A stretch of 64,000 bases of DNA from Hymenobacter pini (GTDB lineage: Bacteria > Bacteroidota > Bacteroidia > Cytophagales > Hymenobacteraceae), in NCBI RefSeq assembly GCF_020421205.1, contig NZ_JAIZZH010000001.1, positions 1,099,691 to 1,163,690 on the forward strand. Direction: 5' to 3'. Both the position numbers and the translations under genes were made by a program. Numbering within the stretch: position 1 is the stretch's first letter; each line of letters begins with the position of its first letter. Shown piece after piece: positions 18,956 to 27,868 of this stretch. The notes under the pieces are model-generated. The model was not told the DNA's origin. It worked only from the letters and a program-made list of their open reading frames with translations, and ran no database searches.

Positions 18956-20146
18956 ATGCCTCAGCCCAGCCGCCGCTCCACGCCGTTTTATATGACTGCC
19001 ACCACCCAGTTTGGGCTGGAAGAGGTGCTGGCGGAGGAGCTGCGGCAACTGGGCGCCAAGATTGAGAAAGTGGGCCAGCGAGCCGTCGAGTTTGTGGGCG
19101 ACACGCAGCTGCTCTACGAAGCCTGCCTGTGGTGCCGCACGGCCATGCGCATCCTGCGCCCCTTCGCCGGCTTCTACGCCCGCGACGAGCGGGCCCTATA
19201 CCGCGAAGTAAGCCGCATCGACTGGCAGCGCTACATCAGTCCCGACCAGACCTTCGCCATTACGGCCGTGGTCAACAAGTCCACCTTCGACCACTCCTTG
19301 TTTGTGGCCCAGCTCACCAAGGACGCCATCGTGGACCAGTTCCGCAACCGCCTGGGCCGCCGCCCCAGCGTGGACGTCAAGAACCCCGACATCCGGCTGC
19401 ACCTGCACATGATTGAAAATGAGGTGACGCTCAGCCTCGATGCCTCCGGCGAATCATTGCACAAGCGCGGCTACCGCCAGCAAACCAACGTGGCCCCCCT
19501 CAATGAGGCCCTGGCCGCCGGCCTGCTGCTGCTAGCGGGCTGGGACGGCAAAAAGACGCTCATCGACCCCATGTGCGGCTCCGGTACCCTGCTCACGGAG
19601 GCCGCCATGCTAACCCAGCGCATTGCCCCCGGCCTGTATCACCAGGGCAAGTTCGGCTTCGAGAACTGGCCCGATTTCGATGCCAAGCTCTGGGAATCGG
19701 TGCAGCTGGACGCCCGCCAGGCCCGCCTGGAGGAGCCCCAGGCCTACCTAGCCGGCTCCGACCTCTCGCGCGAGTACATTGAGCTGGCCCGGCAAAACGT
19801 GGCCGCCGCTGATCTGGAGGATTTTATCCGCCTCGGGGTGCGCGACGTGAAAGAGGCCAAGGCCCCGGCCAAGGAGGAGCCCGGCATCGTGATTATGAAC
19901 CCGCCTTATGGGGAACGAATCGGGGAGGAGTCGGAGATGGATGCCCTGTACAAAACCATTGGCGACACGCTCAAATCGGGCTTCCAGGGCTATGATGCCT
20001 ACATTTTCACCGGTAACCTGGAAGCGGCCAAGCGCATCGGCCTGAAAGCCAGCCGCCGCATCCCGCTCTACAACGGCCCGATTGACTGCCGCCTGCTGAA
20101 ATACGAGTTGTACCAGGGCACGCGAAAGGTGAATAAGCCGGAGTAG
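18956..20146 (+). CDS. THUMP-domain class I RNA methyltransferase (RlmL N-terminal-like)
   Basis: The 396-residue protein has an N-terminal ferredoxin-like/THUMP region (about 8-165: MTATTQFGLEEVLAEEL to HKRGYRQQTNVAPLNEALAA). The methyltransferase domain follows, with DPMCGSGTLLTEAAM (from D204) binding SAM and the catalytic NPPYGER motif at 315-321. This is the layout of the YcbY/RlmL N-terminal half, which makes m2G2445 in 23S rRNA, and of related stand-alone enzymes. RlmL in E. coli is fused to RlmK; here the second half is absent, as is usual outside gamma-proteobacteria. Guanine-N2 methylation of 23S rRNA is the likely activity but the exact site is inferred. Confidence 0.9.
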   Translation: MPQPSRRSTPFYMTATTQFGLEEVLAEELRQLGAKIEKVGQRAVEFVGDTQLLYEACLWCRTAMRILRPFAGFYARDERALYREVSRIDWQRYISPDQTFAITAVVNKSTFDHSLFVAQLTKDAIVDQFRNRLGRRPSVDVKNPDIRLHLHMIENEVTLSLDASGESLHKRGYRQQTNVAPLNEALAAGLLLLAGWDGKKTLIDPMCGSGTLLTEAAMLTQRIAPGLYHQGKFGFENWPDFDAKLWESVQLDARQARLEEPQAYLAGSDLSREYIELARQNVAAADLEDFIRLGVRDVKEAKAPAKEEPGIVIMNPPYGERIGEESEMDALYKTIGDTLKSGFQGYDAYIFTGNLEAAKRIGLKASRRIPLYNGPIDCRLLKYELYQGTRKVNKPE

Positions 20147-20170
20147 GTGGTAGCACAGTAGAGTGCATGT

Positions 20171-20321
20171 AGAACATCATTCCGAGCTTGTCGAGGAATC
20201 TTACGTGCTGATGGTGGCTTACCATAGAACGACCACCGCATCGTAGCCCAGGGTTTAAACCCTGGGCTAATGCAGCAACGTCAGCACGCAAGATTTCTCG
20301 ACAAGCTCGGAATGACGTTCT
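20171..20321. repeat. Long inverted repeat (GTCAT/GAGC family), with nested palindrome
   Basis: Arms 20171-20211 and 20281-20321 are 41-bp reverse complements with three mismatches, all transitions. Its ends carry CATTCCGAGC and GCTCGGAATGA, the shared core of the family. The 69-bp central part contains a separate perfect palindrome at 20244-20269. The element sits between convergent-free plus-strand genes (methyltransferase and GH13). Confidence 0.85.
20244..20269. repeat. Perfect 26-bp palindrome inside the larger repeat
   Basis: The 26-bp sequence from TAGCCCAGGG to CCCTGGGCTA, centred on TTTAAA, is a perfect palindrome. It is unrelated to the flanking arms and may be a second repeat inserted into the first. 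Confidence 0.7.
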
Positions 20322-20372
20322 TTATTCATAGCCGCCTCGCCCGTATCTTCCGCTTCCCAATTCCCCCTGAAG

Positions 20373-22256
20373 ATGAAGAAGACCCTATTCCGCCTGCTGG
20401 TAGCGGCGGCCCTGCTGCCATTCACCACCTCGGCCCAATCCATCACCCGCCTGAACCCCACCAACTGGTGGGTGGGCATGAAGCACAACACCGTGCAGCT
20501 GCTGGTGTACGGCCCCCAGGCCGGTACGCTTACCTACACTGTGAACTACCCCGGCGTGAAGCTGGTGAAAACCAACACCGTCGAAAACCCCAACTATGCC
20601 TTCCTTGACCTCGTTATTGCGCCCACCGCCAAACCCGGGCAGGTGGCGCTGGTGGGCAAGAAAGGCGCGAAAACCGTAACGCAGAATTGGGAGTTGAAAG
20701 CGCGCGACAACTCGGTAAAAGCCCAGGGTGTCACGCAAGCTGACCTGATTTACCTGGCCATGCCCGACCGGTTTGCCAACGGGGACCCCTCGAACGACAA
20801 GTTCGCCGACATGGCCGACCCCAGCTCCGACCGCGCCAATCCCTTCCTGCGCCACGGCGGTGATTTGCAGGGGGCCGCGCAGCACCTCGATTACCTGAAG
20901 GAGTTGGGCGTAACGGCCGTGTGGTTTACGCCCGTCATCGAGAACAATCAGGGCCTGACGGATGAGGGCGGGGTTAAACGCTCGGCTTACCACGGTTACG
21001 GCTTCACTGACCACTACAACGTGGACAAGCGCCTGGGCGGCAACGCGGCCTACAAATCCTTTGTGCAGAAGGCCCACGGCATGGGGCTGAAAGTGGTGCA
21101 GGATGCCGTGTACAACCACGTAGGCAACAACCACTGGTTTGTGCAGGATTTGCCCATGAAAAGCTGGCTGCACCAGTGGCCCACCTACACCAACACCAGC
21201 TACCGGCAGCAGCCCATCACCGACCCCCACGCCGCCCAGATTGACAAGCGTGTGACCCTGGATGGCTGGTTTGTGCCCTTCCTGCCCGACCTCAACCAGC
21301 AGAACCACTATGTGGCCAACTTCCTTATCCAGCACGCCCTCTGGACGGTGGAGAATTTTGGCGTAGATGCTTGGCGCATCGACACGTACATGTACAACGA
21401 CCAGCCCTTCATGAACCGCTGCAACGCGGCCTTGCTCACAGAGTATCCCAAGATTCACATTTTCGGGGAGTCATCGGTGAACAATGTGGTGGACCAGGCC
21501 TACTACGTGCGCAACAAGGTGGATTTTCCCTTCAAGTCCAACCAGCCCGGCGGGCTTGATTTCGTGCTGGAAAATGCCATGTTGGCCGGCCTGCGCGAAG
21601 TGGGCGGCAAGGATGCCACCGGCTGGGACAACGGGGTGCAGCGCGTGTACCAGGCCCTTGCCCAGGATGGACTGTATGTGGCTCCGGAAAAGTTGGTGAC
21701 CTTCCTCGACAACCACGACCACAACCGGTATTTGTCGGAGGTTGGGGAGGACATCAACAAGTTCAAGATGGGCCTGACCTGGCTGCTGACCACCCGCGGC
21801 ATCCCCAGCATGTACTACGGCACGGAAATCCTGATGAAGAACTTCAAGGACCCCTCGGATGCCGAAGTGCGCCGCGACTTCCCCGGCGGCTTCCCTGGCG
21901 ACCAGCAAAACAAATTTACCGCCGCCGGCCGCACCGAGGCCGAAAACGAGGCTTTCACCTTCGTGAAAACCCTGGCCAACTACCGCAAAACCCACCCGGT
22001 GCTCAGCTCCGGCAAGCTCATGCAGTACCTGCCCGAAAACGGCCAGTACGTGTACTTCCGCTACTCCGACGCGGGCACCGTCATGGTAACCACCAACTCC
22101 ACCTCTGCAGCCGCCAGCCTGCCCACCGCCCGCTTCGCGGAGCGGATGAGCGGCTTCACCAAAGCCCGCAACGTAGTTACCGGCGAAACCATTTCGGACC
22201 TGAAAACCCTGCAGATCCCCGCTAAAACGGCCGTGGTGCTGGAGTTGTTGAAGTAA
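20373..22256 (+). CDS. GH13 alpha-amylase/neopullulanase-type enzyme (SusA-like), secreted
   Basis: The 627-residue protein has a signal peptide (1-21), an N-terminal beta-sandwich typical of cyclomaltodextrinase/SusA enzymes (about 22-120) and a GH13 TIM barrel. It ends in a C-terminal beta domain (about 535-627). Catalytic residues are D337 (nucleophile, AWRIDTY), E366 (acid/base, IFGESS) and D446 (FLDNHDHNR); the DAVYNHVGNNH motif is region I. It should cut alpha-1,4 bonds of starch, pullulan or maltodextrins in the periplasm, supplying substrate for the SusB-like GH97 at 369-2504 far upstream. TATCTTCC at 20344-20351 with TTTA 19 bp before it may be its promoter. Confidence 0.92.
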   Translation: MKKTLFRLLVAAALLPFTTSAQSITRLNPTNWWVGMKHNTVQLLVYGPQAGTLTYTVNYPGVKLVKTNTVENPNYAFLDLVIAPTAKPGQVALVGKKGAKTVTQNWELKARDNSVKAQGVTQADLIYLAMPDRFANGDPSNDKFADMADPSSDRANPFLRHGGDLQGAAQHLDYLKELGVTAVWFTPVIENNQGLTDEGGVKRSAYHGYGFTDHYNVDKRLGGNAAYKSFVQKAHGMGLKVVQDAVYNHVGNNHWFVQDLPMKSWLHQWPTYTNTSYRQQPITDPHAAQIDKRVTLDGWFVPFLPDLNQQNHYVANFLIQHALWTVENFGVDAWRIDTYMYNDQPFMNRCNAALLTEYPKIHIFGESSVNNVVDQAYYVRNKVDFPFKSNQPGGLDFVLENAMLAGLREVGGKDATGWDNGVQRVYQALAQDGLYVAPEKLVTFLDNHDHNRYLSEVGEDINKFKMGLTWLLTTRGIPSMYYGTEILMKNFKDPSDAEVRRDFPGGFPGDQQNKFTAAGRTEAENEAFTFVKTLANYRKTHPVLSSGKLMQYLPENGQYVYFRYSDAGTVMVTTNSTSAAASLPTARFAERMSGFTKARNVVTGETISDLKTLQIPAKTAVVLELLK

Positions 22257-22268
22257 GAGGTCAGTGAA

Positions 22269-22325
22269 AAAAAGCAAACCGTCCAGGCCGACAGTTATGC
22301 TGTCAACTTGGACGGTTTGCTTTTT
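22269..22325. terminator. Bidirectional terminator between GH13 gene and copper-protein gene
   Basis: Arms 22269-22285 and 22309-22325 are perfect 17-bp complements beginning AAAAAGC and ending GCTTTTT. The two flanking genes converge here. Confidence 0.9.
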
Positions 22326-22344
22326 CTATGTGGTTTGTGAAACC

Positions 22345-22686
22345 CTAGCCCGCATATTCCCGGCATGCCTCGGCGCAGGCGCGGCAAGCTTCGGCGCACT
22401 GCTGGCAATGCGTAGCGTTGTGCTTGCCGCACTCGTTGGCGCATTTGGTGCACACTTCAATGCATTCTTTGATGAGGTGCTTGGCGTGTTCGGAGCCCCG
22501 GGATACCAGGCGGGCCACTAAGGCGCAGATGTCGGCGCAGTCCCGGTCGAGGCGGATGCAGCCGACCATGTGTTGCACGTGTTCTTCCAACAGGCAGGAA
22601 GTGGCGCAGAACTCGCAGGCGGCTACGCAGCGGTTCAGGGCATCGAGTAAGGCTTGGTGTTGAGCGGGGGAGGTTGGCTGAGTCAT
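22345..22686 (-). CDS. Four-helix-bundle copper-storage protein (Csp/DUF326)
   Basis: The 113-residue protein contains 16 cysteines arranged at helical spacing: C20, C24, C27, C31; C43; C50, C54; C75, C79, C82, C86; C94, C97, C101, C104, C108. This CxxxC / CxxCxxxC pattern lining the inside of a four-helix bundle is the hallmark of the Csp family, whose members bind many Cu(I) ions per monomer. There is no signal peptide, so it corresponds to the cytoplasmic (Csp3-like) type. A role in copper storage or detoxification is inferred from the family. It is divergent from recQ and has no other copper gene beside it. Confidence 0.9.
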   Translation of the reverse strand: MTQPTSPAQHQALLDALNRCVAACEFCATSCLLEEHVQHMVGCIRLDRDCADICALVARLVSRGSEHAKHLIKECIEVCTKCANECGKHNATHCQQCAEACRACAEACREYAG

Positions 22687-22825
22687 AGGACAGAAAACAG
22701 AATGGACAATGCTTCATTCTACGGCAAATACTGCCGGTGCGGCCGTTCAGGATTTGGCCGCCTGCGTGCACGATTCCTGCCCCGTAATGGTTAACTGAGC
22801 ACTTTCACCCCGCCCGGTTTCGCCG

Positions 22826-22833
22826 TATCTTTA
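22826..22833 (+). promoter_or_regulatory. Possible -7 box just before recQ
   Basis: TATCTTTA is one base from TAnnTTTG, with TTTC at 22803-22806 nineteen bases before it. It ends only 4 bp before the recQ ATG, so transcription would begin at or very near the start codon. Confidence 0.4.
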
Positions 22834-22837
22834 CCCC

Positions 22838-25111
22838 ATGTTATTTGCCCCCGAACAACTTGCCCCGACCATCGAATCTGCCCGCCTCGTACTGAAAAAG
22901 TACTACGGCTACGACAACTTCCGGCCCATGCAGGAAGACATCATCGGCACGATTCTGAGCGGGCAGGATACGGTGGTGCTGATGCCCACCGGCGGCGGCA
23001 AAAGCATCTGCTTTCAGGTGCCGGCCGTGGTGCAGGAGGGCGTATGCGTGGTGGTGTCGCCACTGATTGCCCTGATGAAAGACCAGGTGGAGGCCCTGAA
23101 AGCCAACGGTATTTCGGCCGCCTACATCAACAGCAGCGTGGGCCAGAGCGAGCAGAACAACATTGCCGCCGACTGCCTCAACGGCTACCTCAAGCTGCTG
23201 TACGTGTCGCCCGAAAAGCTGCTCTCGGAAGGCTTCCTGCAGTTTCTGCGGCGGTTGCGCATCAGCATGTTTGCCATCGACGAGGCCCACTGCATTAGCT
23301 CCTGGGGCCATGATTTTCGGCCCGAGTACACCCAGCTGCGGGTGCTGCGGGAGCAGTTTCCGCAGGTGCCCATCATTGCCCTCACCGCCACCGCCGACCG
23401 CCTTACCCAGCGCGACATCCAGCAGCAACTGCGCCTGAACCAGCCCCGGGTGTTCCTCTCGTCGTTTGACCGGCCCAACCTCAACCTGATTGTGCGCCCG
23501 GGCCAGGACCGCATCAACGGCATCATCGAGTTTCTGGAGCGCCACCCCGGCGAGTCAGGTATCATCTACTGCCTCTCGCGCAAGCAGTGCGAAACCCTGG
23601 CTCAGAAAATTCAGGCCAAGGGTATCAAGGCCGGCTACTACCACGCCGGCATGACGCCCAACCAGCGTGGGGCTGTGCAGGAAGCGTTTCTGAAGGACGA
23701 TTTGCAGGTGATTGTAGCCACTATTGCCTTCGGTATGGGCATCGATAAGAGCAACGTGCGTTGGGTGATTCATTACAACCTGCCTAAGAACATCGAGGGG
23801 TATTACCAGGAAATTGGCCGTGCCGGCCGCGACGGGGCGCCGGCCACGGCCGTGCTGTTCTACAGCTTCGCCGATGTGATGAGCCTGCGCGACATGCTCA
23901 CCAAGGAAAATCCCAACCTCACTCAGCTTAACCTCACCAAGCTGGAGCGCATGCAGCAGTTTGCCGAGGCCGCCGGCTGCCGCCGCAAAATCCTGCTCAA
24001 CTACTTCGGGGAAGTGCTGCCCCAGGACTGCGGCAACTGTGACATCTGCCGCAACCCGCCCACCACCTTCGATGGTACCGAGCTGGCTCAGAAAGCCTTG
24101 TCGGCCGTAGTGCGGGGGCGGGAGCGGCTCAGCATTAACCTGCTGATTGACGTGCTGCGCGGCATGCGCAACCAGGCGGTGCTGTCGGGCGGCTTCGACC
24201 AGATTAAAACTTACGGTGCCGGCCGCGACCTGCCCTACCTGGATTGGTACAGCTACGTGCACCAGATGCTGAACGACGGCCTCGTGTACATCGCCTACGA
24301 GGAAGGCTACACCCTGAAGCTGACGCCGCTGGGCAAGGAGGTGCTGCAGGGCCAGCGCCCCGTGTCGATGAAGAAATTCCAGCCCGCAGAGAAGGTTGAA
24401 AAGCCCGCTAAAGGCCGCAAAGCTGCCGCCGCCAAAGCCGTGGCCGCCACGCCCGAGGCGACGCTGTTCGAGGCGTTGCGGGCTCTGCGCAAGCGCATTG
24501 CCGACGAGCAGGGCGTACCACCTTACGTTATCTTTACGGATACCACCCTGCAGGAAATGGCGGTGGAGCGCCCCGTGAACCGCAACGCCATGCTGGCTAT
24601 TTCGGGGGTGGGCATGAAGAAGTTTGAAACCTACGGTGAGGCGTTCATCCGGGAGGTGCTGGCTCACGGGGGCAACCCCGCCGCCCTGGCCGACTTGGAT
24701 GAGGATGACCTGCCCCTGGGCTTGAACGGTGACAGCGCCAGCCCTGCCCGCGCCCCACGCAAGCGCGCTGCCAAGGCCGCGCCCACGGAAGCAGCCGGGG
24801 ATGGGAATGGCACCATGGAAACCACTTTCCAGCTGCACCGCATGGGCCTGAGCGTGGAGGATATTGCTGCCCGGCGCGACCTGGCCGTATCCACGGTACA
24901 AACCCACCTTACTACCGGCTACGCCAAGGGGCTCGACATACGCATCGAGCAGTTCCTCAAGCCCCAGGAGCTGGCCGAAATCCAGACGGCCCAGGCTCAG
25001 CTCGGCGGCAGCCCCATGCTCCGCGACCTGTTCGACCACCTGCGGGAGAAATACGACTATTTTCGGCTGCGGCTGGCGCTGCAGTATTTCAAGCGCCTGC
25101 GCGGGGAGTAG
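22838..25111 (+). CDS. recQ: ATP-dependent DNA helicase RecQ
   Basis: The 757-residue superfamily 2 helicase has Walker A MPTGGGKS (49-56), the DEAH box (148-151), SFDRPNL and the motif VI region QEIGRAGRDG. The RQC zinc-binding cluster (CRRKILLNYFGE, then CGNCDIC) is followed by a winged helix, an HRDC domain (about 540-610) and a C-terminal helix-turn-helix segment (LHRMGLSVEDIAARRDLAVSTVQTHL). It unwinds recombination and replication intermediates in the 3' to 5' direction. An Ala/Pro/Lys-rich linker (about 625-650) separates HRDC from the HTH. The C-terminal HTH extension is common in Bacteroidota RecQ proteins. Confidence 0.95.
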   Translation: MLFAPEQLAPTIESARLVLKKYYGYDNFRPMQEDIIGTILSGQDTVVLMPTGGGKSICFQVPAVVQEGVCVVVSPLIALMKDQVEALKANGISAAYINSSVGQSEQNNIAADCLNGYLKLLYVSPEKLLSEGFLQFLRRLRISMFAIDEAHCISSWGHDFRPEYTQLRVLREQFPQVPIIALTATADRLTQRDIQQQLRLNQPRVFLSSFDRPNLNLIVRPGQDRINGIIEFLERHPGESGIIYCLSRKQCETLAQKIQAKGIKAGYYHAGMTPNQRGAVQEAFLKDDLQVIVATIAFGMGIDKSNVRWVIHYNLPKNIEGYYQEIGRAGRDGAPATAVLFYSFADVMSLRDMLTKENPNLTQLNLTKLERMQQFAEAAGCRRKILLNYFGEVLPQDCGNCDICRNPPTTFDGTELAQKALSAVVRGRERLSINLLIDVLRGMRNQAVLSGGFDQIKTYGAGRDLPYLDWYSYVHQMLNDGLVYIAYEEGYTLKLTPLGKEVLQGQRPVSMKKFQPAEKVEKPAKGRKAAAAKAVAATPEATLFEALRALRKRIADEQGVPPYVIFTDTTLQEMAVERPVNRNAMLAISGVGMKKFETYGEAFIREVLAHGGNPAALADLDEDDLPLGLNGDSASPARAPRKRAAKAAPTEAAGDGNGTMETTFQLHRMGLSVEDIAARRDLAVSTVQTHLTTGYAKGLDIRIEQFLKPQELAEIQTAQAQLGGSPMLRDLFDHLREKYDYFRLRLALQYFKRLRGE

Positions 25112-25138
25112 CTAAGAGTTCAAATCTGGTCATGATAC

Positions 25139-25183
25139 ACCGGCCCTGGTTACTCTCCGCTCAGGAAAGTGCTCAGGGCCGGT
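25139..25183 (+). terminator. Hairpin after recQ
   Basis: Perfect 10-bp arms (25139-25148, 25174-25183) flank a 25-bp loop and are followed by CTTATTCT. It lies 27 bp past the recQ stop. Confidence 0.6.
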
Positions 25184-25240
25184 CTTATTCTACCAACTGA
25201 ATTTTCTAGCTTTATTCCGCCTAGCTCAATCCCCTGATAT

Positions 25241-25963
25241 ATGCCTGCTACTTATCCGCTCCTGAAACGCTCCGTGCAGCTGCTGGCGTTTCTGGCGGTG
25301 ACTGCCTTCAGCCTGCGGATGCTGACGATGGTAGTGCCCTACCTGGGCTTTGAGAAGGGAATTCTGTTTCTGACTACCAAATCACAGGTTATCAATGATA
25401 ATCCGTGGTTTCGGGTGGGGTTTTATGTGCACATCACCAGCAGCTGGTGGGTGCTGGTAACGGGGCTGGTGCAGCTGGTGCCAGCCCTATACCGCCGCTG
25501 GCCGCGCCTGCACCGGCAGCTGGGGCAGGTGTATGTAGTGAGTATTCTGGCACTGGCGGCTCCCTCAGGGCTGGTGCTGGCTATGTATGCCAATGGCGGG
25601 CTTTCGGCCAAGGTGGGCTTCACCCTGCAATGTGTGGTATGGTGGTTGGTGACCTGGCAGGCTTACCGCGCGGCCCGGCAGCGGCGCTGGCTGCTGCACA
25701 GTGAATGGATGCTGCGCGCCTACGCCGTAACGCTGGCCGCCATGAGCCTGCGCCTGGAAAGCTACAGCATGCATTATTTCTTCCAGACCAAGCCCATTGA
25801 AACCTATCTGACTGTGGTGTGGCTTTCCTGGGTGGGCAACCTGCTGCTGGCGGAGGTGCTGGTGCAGGGCGGGCTGGGCCGCTGGTATCTGCGGGCATTT
25901 GGTTCCTTGGTTGCTCCAAAAACCGCCCGGTCGCAGCCAATGGTTGCGAAGGGTATTGCATAA
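25241..25963 (+). CDS. DUF2306 family membrane protein
   Basis: The 240-residue protein has about six membrane helices and matches the DUF2306 family. Characteristic segments are FYVHITSSWWVLVTGLVQLVP, HRQLGQVYVVSILALAAPSGLVLA and LLHSEWMLRAYAVTLAAMSLR. The conserved histidines in the helices (H in YVHI, LHRQLG and LHSEW) suggest a possible haem or metal role, but the function of DUF2306 is not known. A -7-like TAGCTTTA is present at 25207-25214. Two related lipoprotein genes follow in the same direction after a 52-bp gap. Confidence 0.85.
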   Translation: MPATYPLLKRSVQLLAFLAVTAFSLRMLTMVVPYLGFEKGILFLTTKSQVINDNPWFRVGFYVHITSSWWVLVTGLVQLVPALYRRWPRLHRQLGQVYVVSILALAAPSGLVLAMYANGGLSAKVGFTLQCVVWWLVTWQAYRAARQRRWLLHSEWMLRAYAVTLAAMSLRLESYSMHYFFQTKPIETYLTVVWLSWVGNLLLAEVLVQGGLGRWYLRAFGSLVAPKTARSQPMVAKGIA

Positions 25964-26015
25964 GTTGTATATTTCTTCTGATAATTCTCCCACACTACTT
26001 TATCTGCCGTTGCCG

Positions 26016-26927
26016 ATGCGCTCCGCTTATTACTCCGCCCTCTCATTGGTCCTGGTGGCCGCCTGCCAGCAGAAACCGGCTAGCACCGTTTCTATCCCCA
26101 CTACTACTTCTCGAGCCGCAGTTACCGAAACCATAGCTCCCGCCGCTACCCCGGCGGCGGCCCCCGCACTGTCGGCAGAGGAGCAAAAATTCTTCAAGGA
26201 CTACGATTTAAGCAGCCTGATTGCCAAGGAGGCGGATGATTCGGAAGTGATGAATGGCTTCTATGGTGCCGACCACTACCGCATTGAGTTTGCCATGCTG
26301 GAAGTACGGCGCGACCCCGCTAATCCCATGCATTACTTCGTGAAAGGCAAAAACCGGTTCAAGAAGGCTGTCACGCCGTTCCAGGGGGATATTCTGTTCA
26401 CGCAGCTGGGTGGGCAGGCGTTGGTCAAAAAAGCCCCCGAGTATTTATCGGCCAAGGATGCGAAAAAGTATCTGGCCGATGCGAATGCCATTAATGCGTA
26501 CACGACGCTTGGCAAGTTCACCCTCCGGGAAGATGTCAGCTACAAAGGAGCCGGCGTATTTGAAGGCGAAGTGATGGTTGATTTTTCGGTAGCAGAGCGT
26601 GGGGAGGTTGAAGCATATTGCCGGGACGACAAGCAAAACACCCGGGGTGGTTTTGTGGTATTTGACGGTACCTGGACGAACCCCGAAACCAAGCAGCAAA
26701 AACCCGTGCTGTGGGTGCAGAATGTCTTTGAGTACCAGCAGGATATATTTCGGGATTTTATGGTGGGGGAGCGGGACCGGGACTTCAACCCCAAGTACGC
26801 TAAGTTGGGCTGGGATACGTACTGGCAGAATGAGGAGTGGTGGGCTGAACCGGGACAAACCACCATTCAGGAATCAGAAACGGCCGCAGAGGTAGATTCC
26901 GCTACTAGTATTAGCACATCATTGTAG
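26016..26927 (+). CDS. Unknown lipoprotein, first of a tandem paralogous pair
   Basis: The 303-residue protein begins with a lipoprotein signal (lipobox VAAC, C17) followed by a Thr/Ala/Pro-rich linker (about 20-55). The body has the segments GFYGADHYRIEFAMLEVRRD, HYFVKGKNRFKKAVTPFQG and a C-terminal block GERDRDFNPKYAKLGWDTYW. The same blocks recur in the same order in the next gene, 4 bp downstream, so the two arose by duplication. I know no named family. The frame is open upstream to 25899, but the lipobox fixes the start at 26016. The mature protein should be anchored on the outer membrane. Confidence 0.75.
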   Translation: MRSAYYSALSLVLVAACQQKPASTVSIPTTTSRAAVTETIAPAATPAAAPALSAEEQKFFKDYDLSSLIAKEADDSEVMNGFYGADHYRIEFAMLEVRRDPANPMHYFVKGKNRFKKAVTPFQGDILFTQLGGQALVKKAPEYLSAKDAKKYLADANAINAYTTLGKFTLREDVSYKGAGVFEGEVMVDFSVAERGEVEAYCRDDKQNTRGGFVVFDGTWTNPETKQQKPVLWVQNVFEYQQDIFRDFMVGERDRDFNPKYAKLGWDTYWQNEEWWAEPGQTTIQESETAAEVDSATSISTSL

Positions 26928-26931
26928 TCGT

Positions 26932-27861
26932 ATGCGCTCCGGTATTCTCCTTATAGGTGGGTTGCTTGGGCTAGTAGGGGGCTGTCAGCAACGTGCTTCA
27001 ACCGGGATACAAGTGGCCAAGTCCACTGTGGCAGCCGCCCCGTTACCGCCGCCGCCGCCCACTCGTTATCAGGCTTCTTTGCCTGCACCACCGGTGTTGC
27101 CAGCGCCCCTGCCTGATCAAGAGCTAACCCGGTTTCTGCAGCAATACGCCGTGGTACCGGTGTTGCAATCCGTGCGTGAGGGGGGCGAAACTATGCCGTA
27201 CAACGGCTTTTTTGGTACTGACCGCCACCGTATTGAGGTGGTGTTCCTGCAGGTTCAGGCCGACCCCGCGCAGCCCCGCCTGATTCACGTGTCAGGCAAA
27301 AGTCGGTTTAAGGGTAAGATAAAGGACTTGCAGGGTACCATAGAGTTGACGTCAATTCGGTTGCAGCCTGCTTTGAACCAGGCTGAGCAAGCCTTTGAGG
27401 CCGAGCAAGAGGCGATGCGCATGGTAACCGTTGTGCGCTTGCCAGGCGCCGAAAAACCAGTAGCGTATTACACACTTTCCGGCCGTTTCAATTGGCAGGA
27501 GCTACCCCAGACCGCAGGTGGAACATTCACAGGCAGTGCCGAGCTGGATGTGGCAGTTACGGATAAGCACCGATTACAGTCGACTTCTCTGCGCCAGACG
27601 GCTGGTGCGCGTGGGGCCGACTTGTTGTTTGACGGTAGCTGGACAGCCAATCGTTCAGGCCAGAAGAAGCCGTTCCTCTTGGTTGAGAATGTGGCCGGCT
27701 TTGCTGAACACGTGTTAAAGGAGTTTGAAGTAGGAGAGCGGGACGTTGTGATAAACCCTAAGTACGCCAAACTTGGCTGGGATACTTACTGGGAAAATGA
27801 TGAGTGGTGGATCGGCTCTGCATCAACCGCCCGTTCTCTTCCGGCTGCTGCCAGGCCGTAA
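26932..27861 (+). CDS. Unknown lipoprotein, second of a tandem paralogous pair
   Basis: The 309-residue protein has a lipobox (VGGC, C18), a proline-rich linker (LPPPPPTRYQ region, about 35-65) and the body shared with the preceding gene. Shared blocks include NGFFGTDRHRIEVVFLQVQ, HVSGKSRFKGKIKDLQG and VINPKYAKLGWDTYWENDEW. Divergence is high in between, so the shared blocks probably mark the functional core. The 4-bp spacing means cotranscription with its paralogue. No catalytic motif is evident; a beta-rich binding domain is my guess from the pattern of alternating hydrophobic residues. Confidence 0.75.
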   Translation: MRSGILLIGGLLGLVGGCQQRASTGIQVAKSTVAAAPLPPPPPTRYQASLPAPPVLPAPLPDQELTRFLQQYAVVPVLQSVREGGETMPYNGFFGTDRHRIEVVFLQVQADPAQPRLIHVSGKSRFKGKIKDLQGTIELTSIRLQPALNQAEQAFEAEQEAMRMVTVVRLPGAEKPVAYYTLSGRFNWQELPQTAGGTFTGSAELDVAVTDKHRLQSTSLRQTAGARGADLLFDGSWTANRSGQKKPFLLVENVAGFAEHVLKEFEVGERDVVINPKYAKLGWDTYWENDEWWIGSASTARSLPAAARP

Positions 27862-27868
27862 TACTGCC

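Noticed and set aside
23555..25039. 494-codon antisense frame opposite recQ
   Set aside because: No recognisable domain and typical high-GC antisense composition.
25115..25135. tRNA-like GAGTTCAAATCT string
   Set aside because: No cloverleaf can be formed around it; it lies in the recQ-terminator gap.
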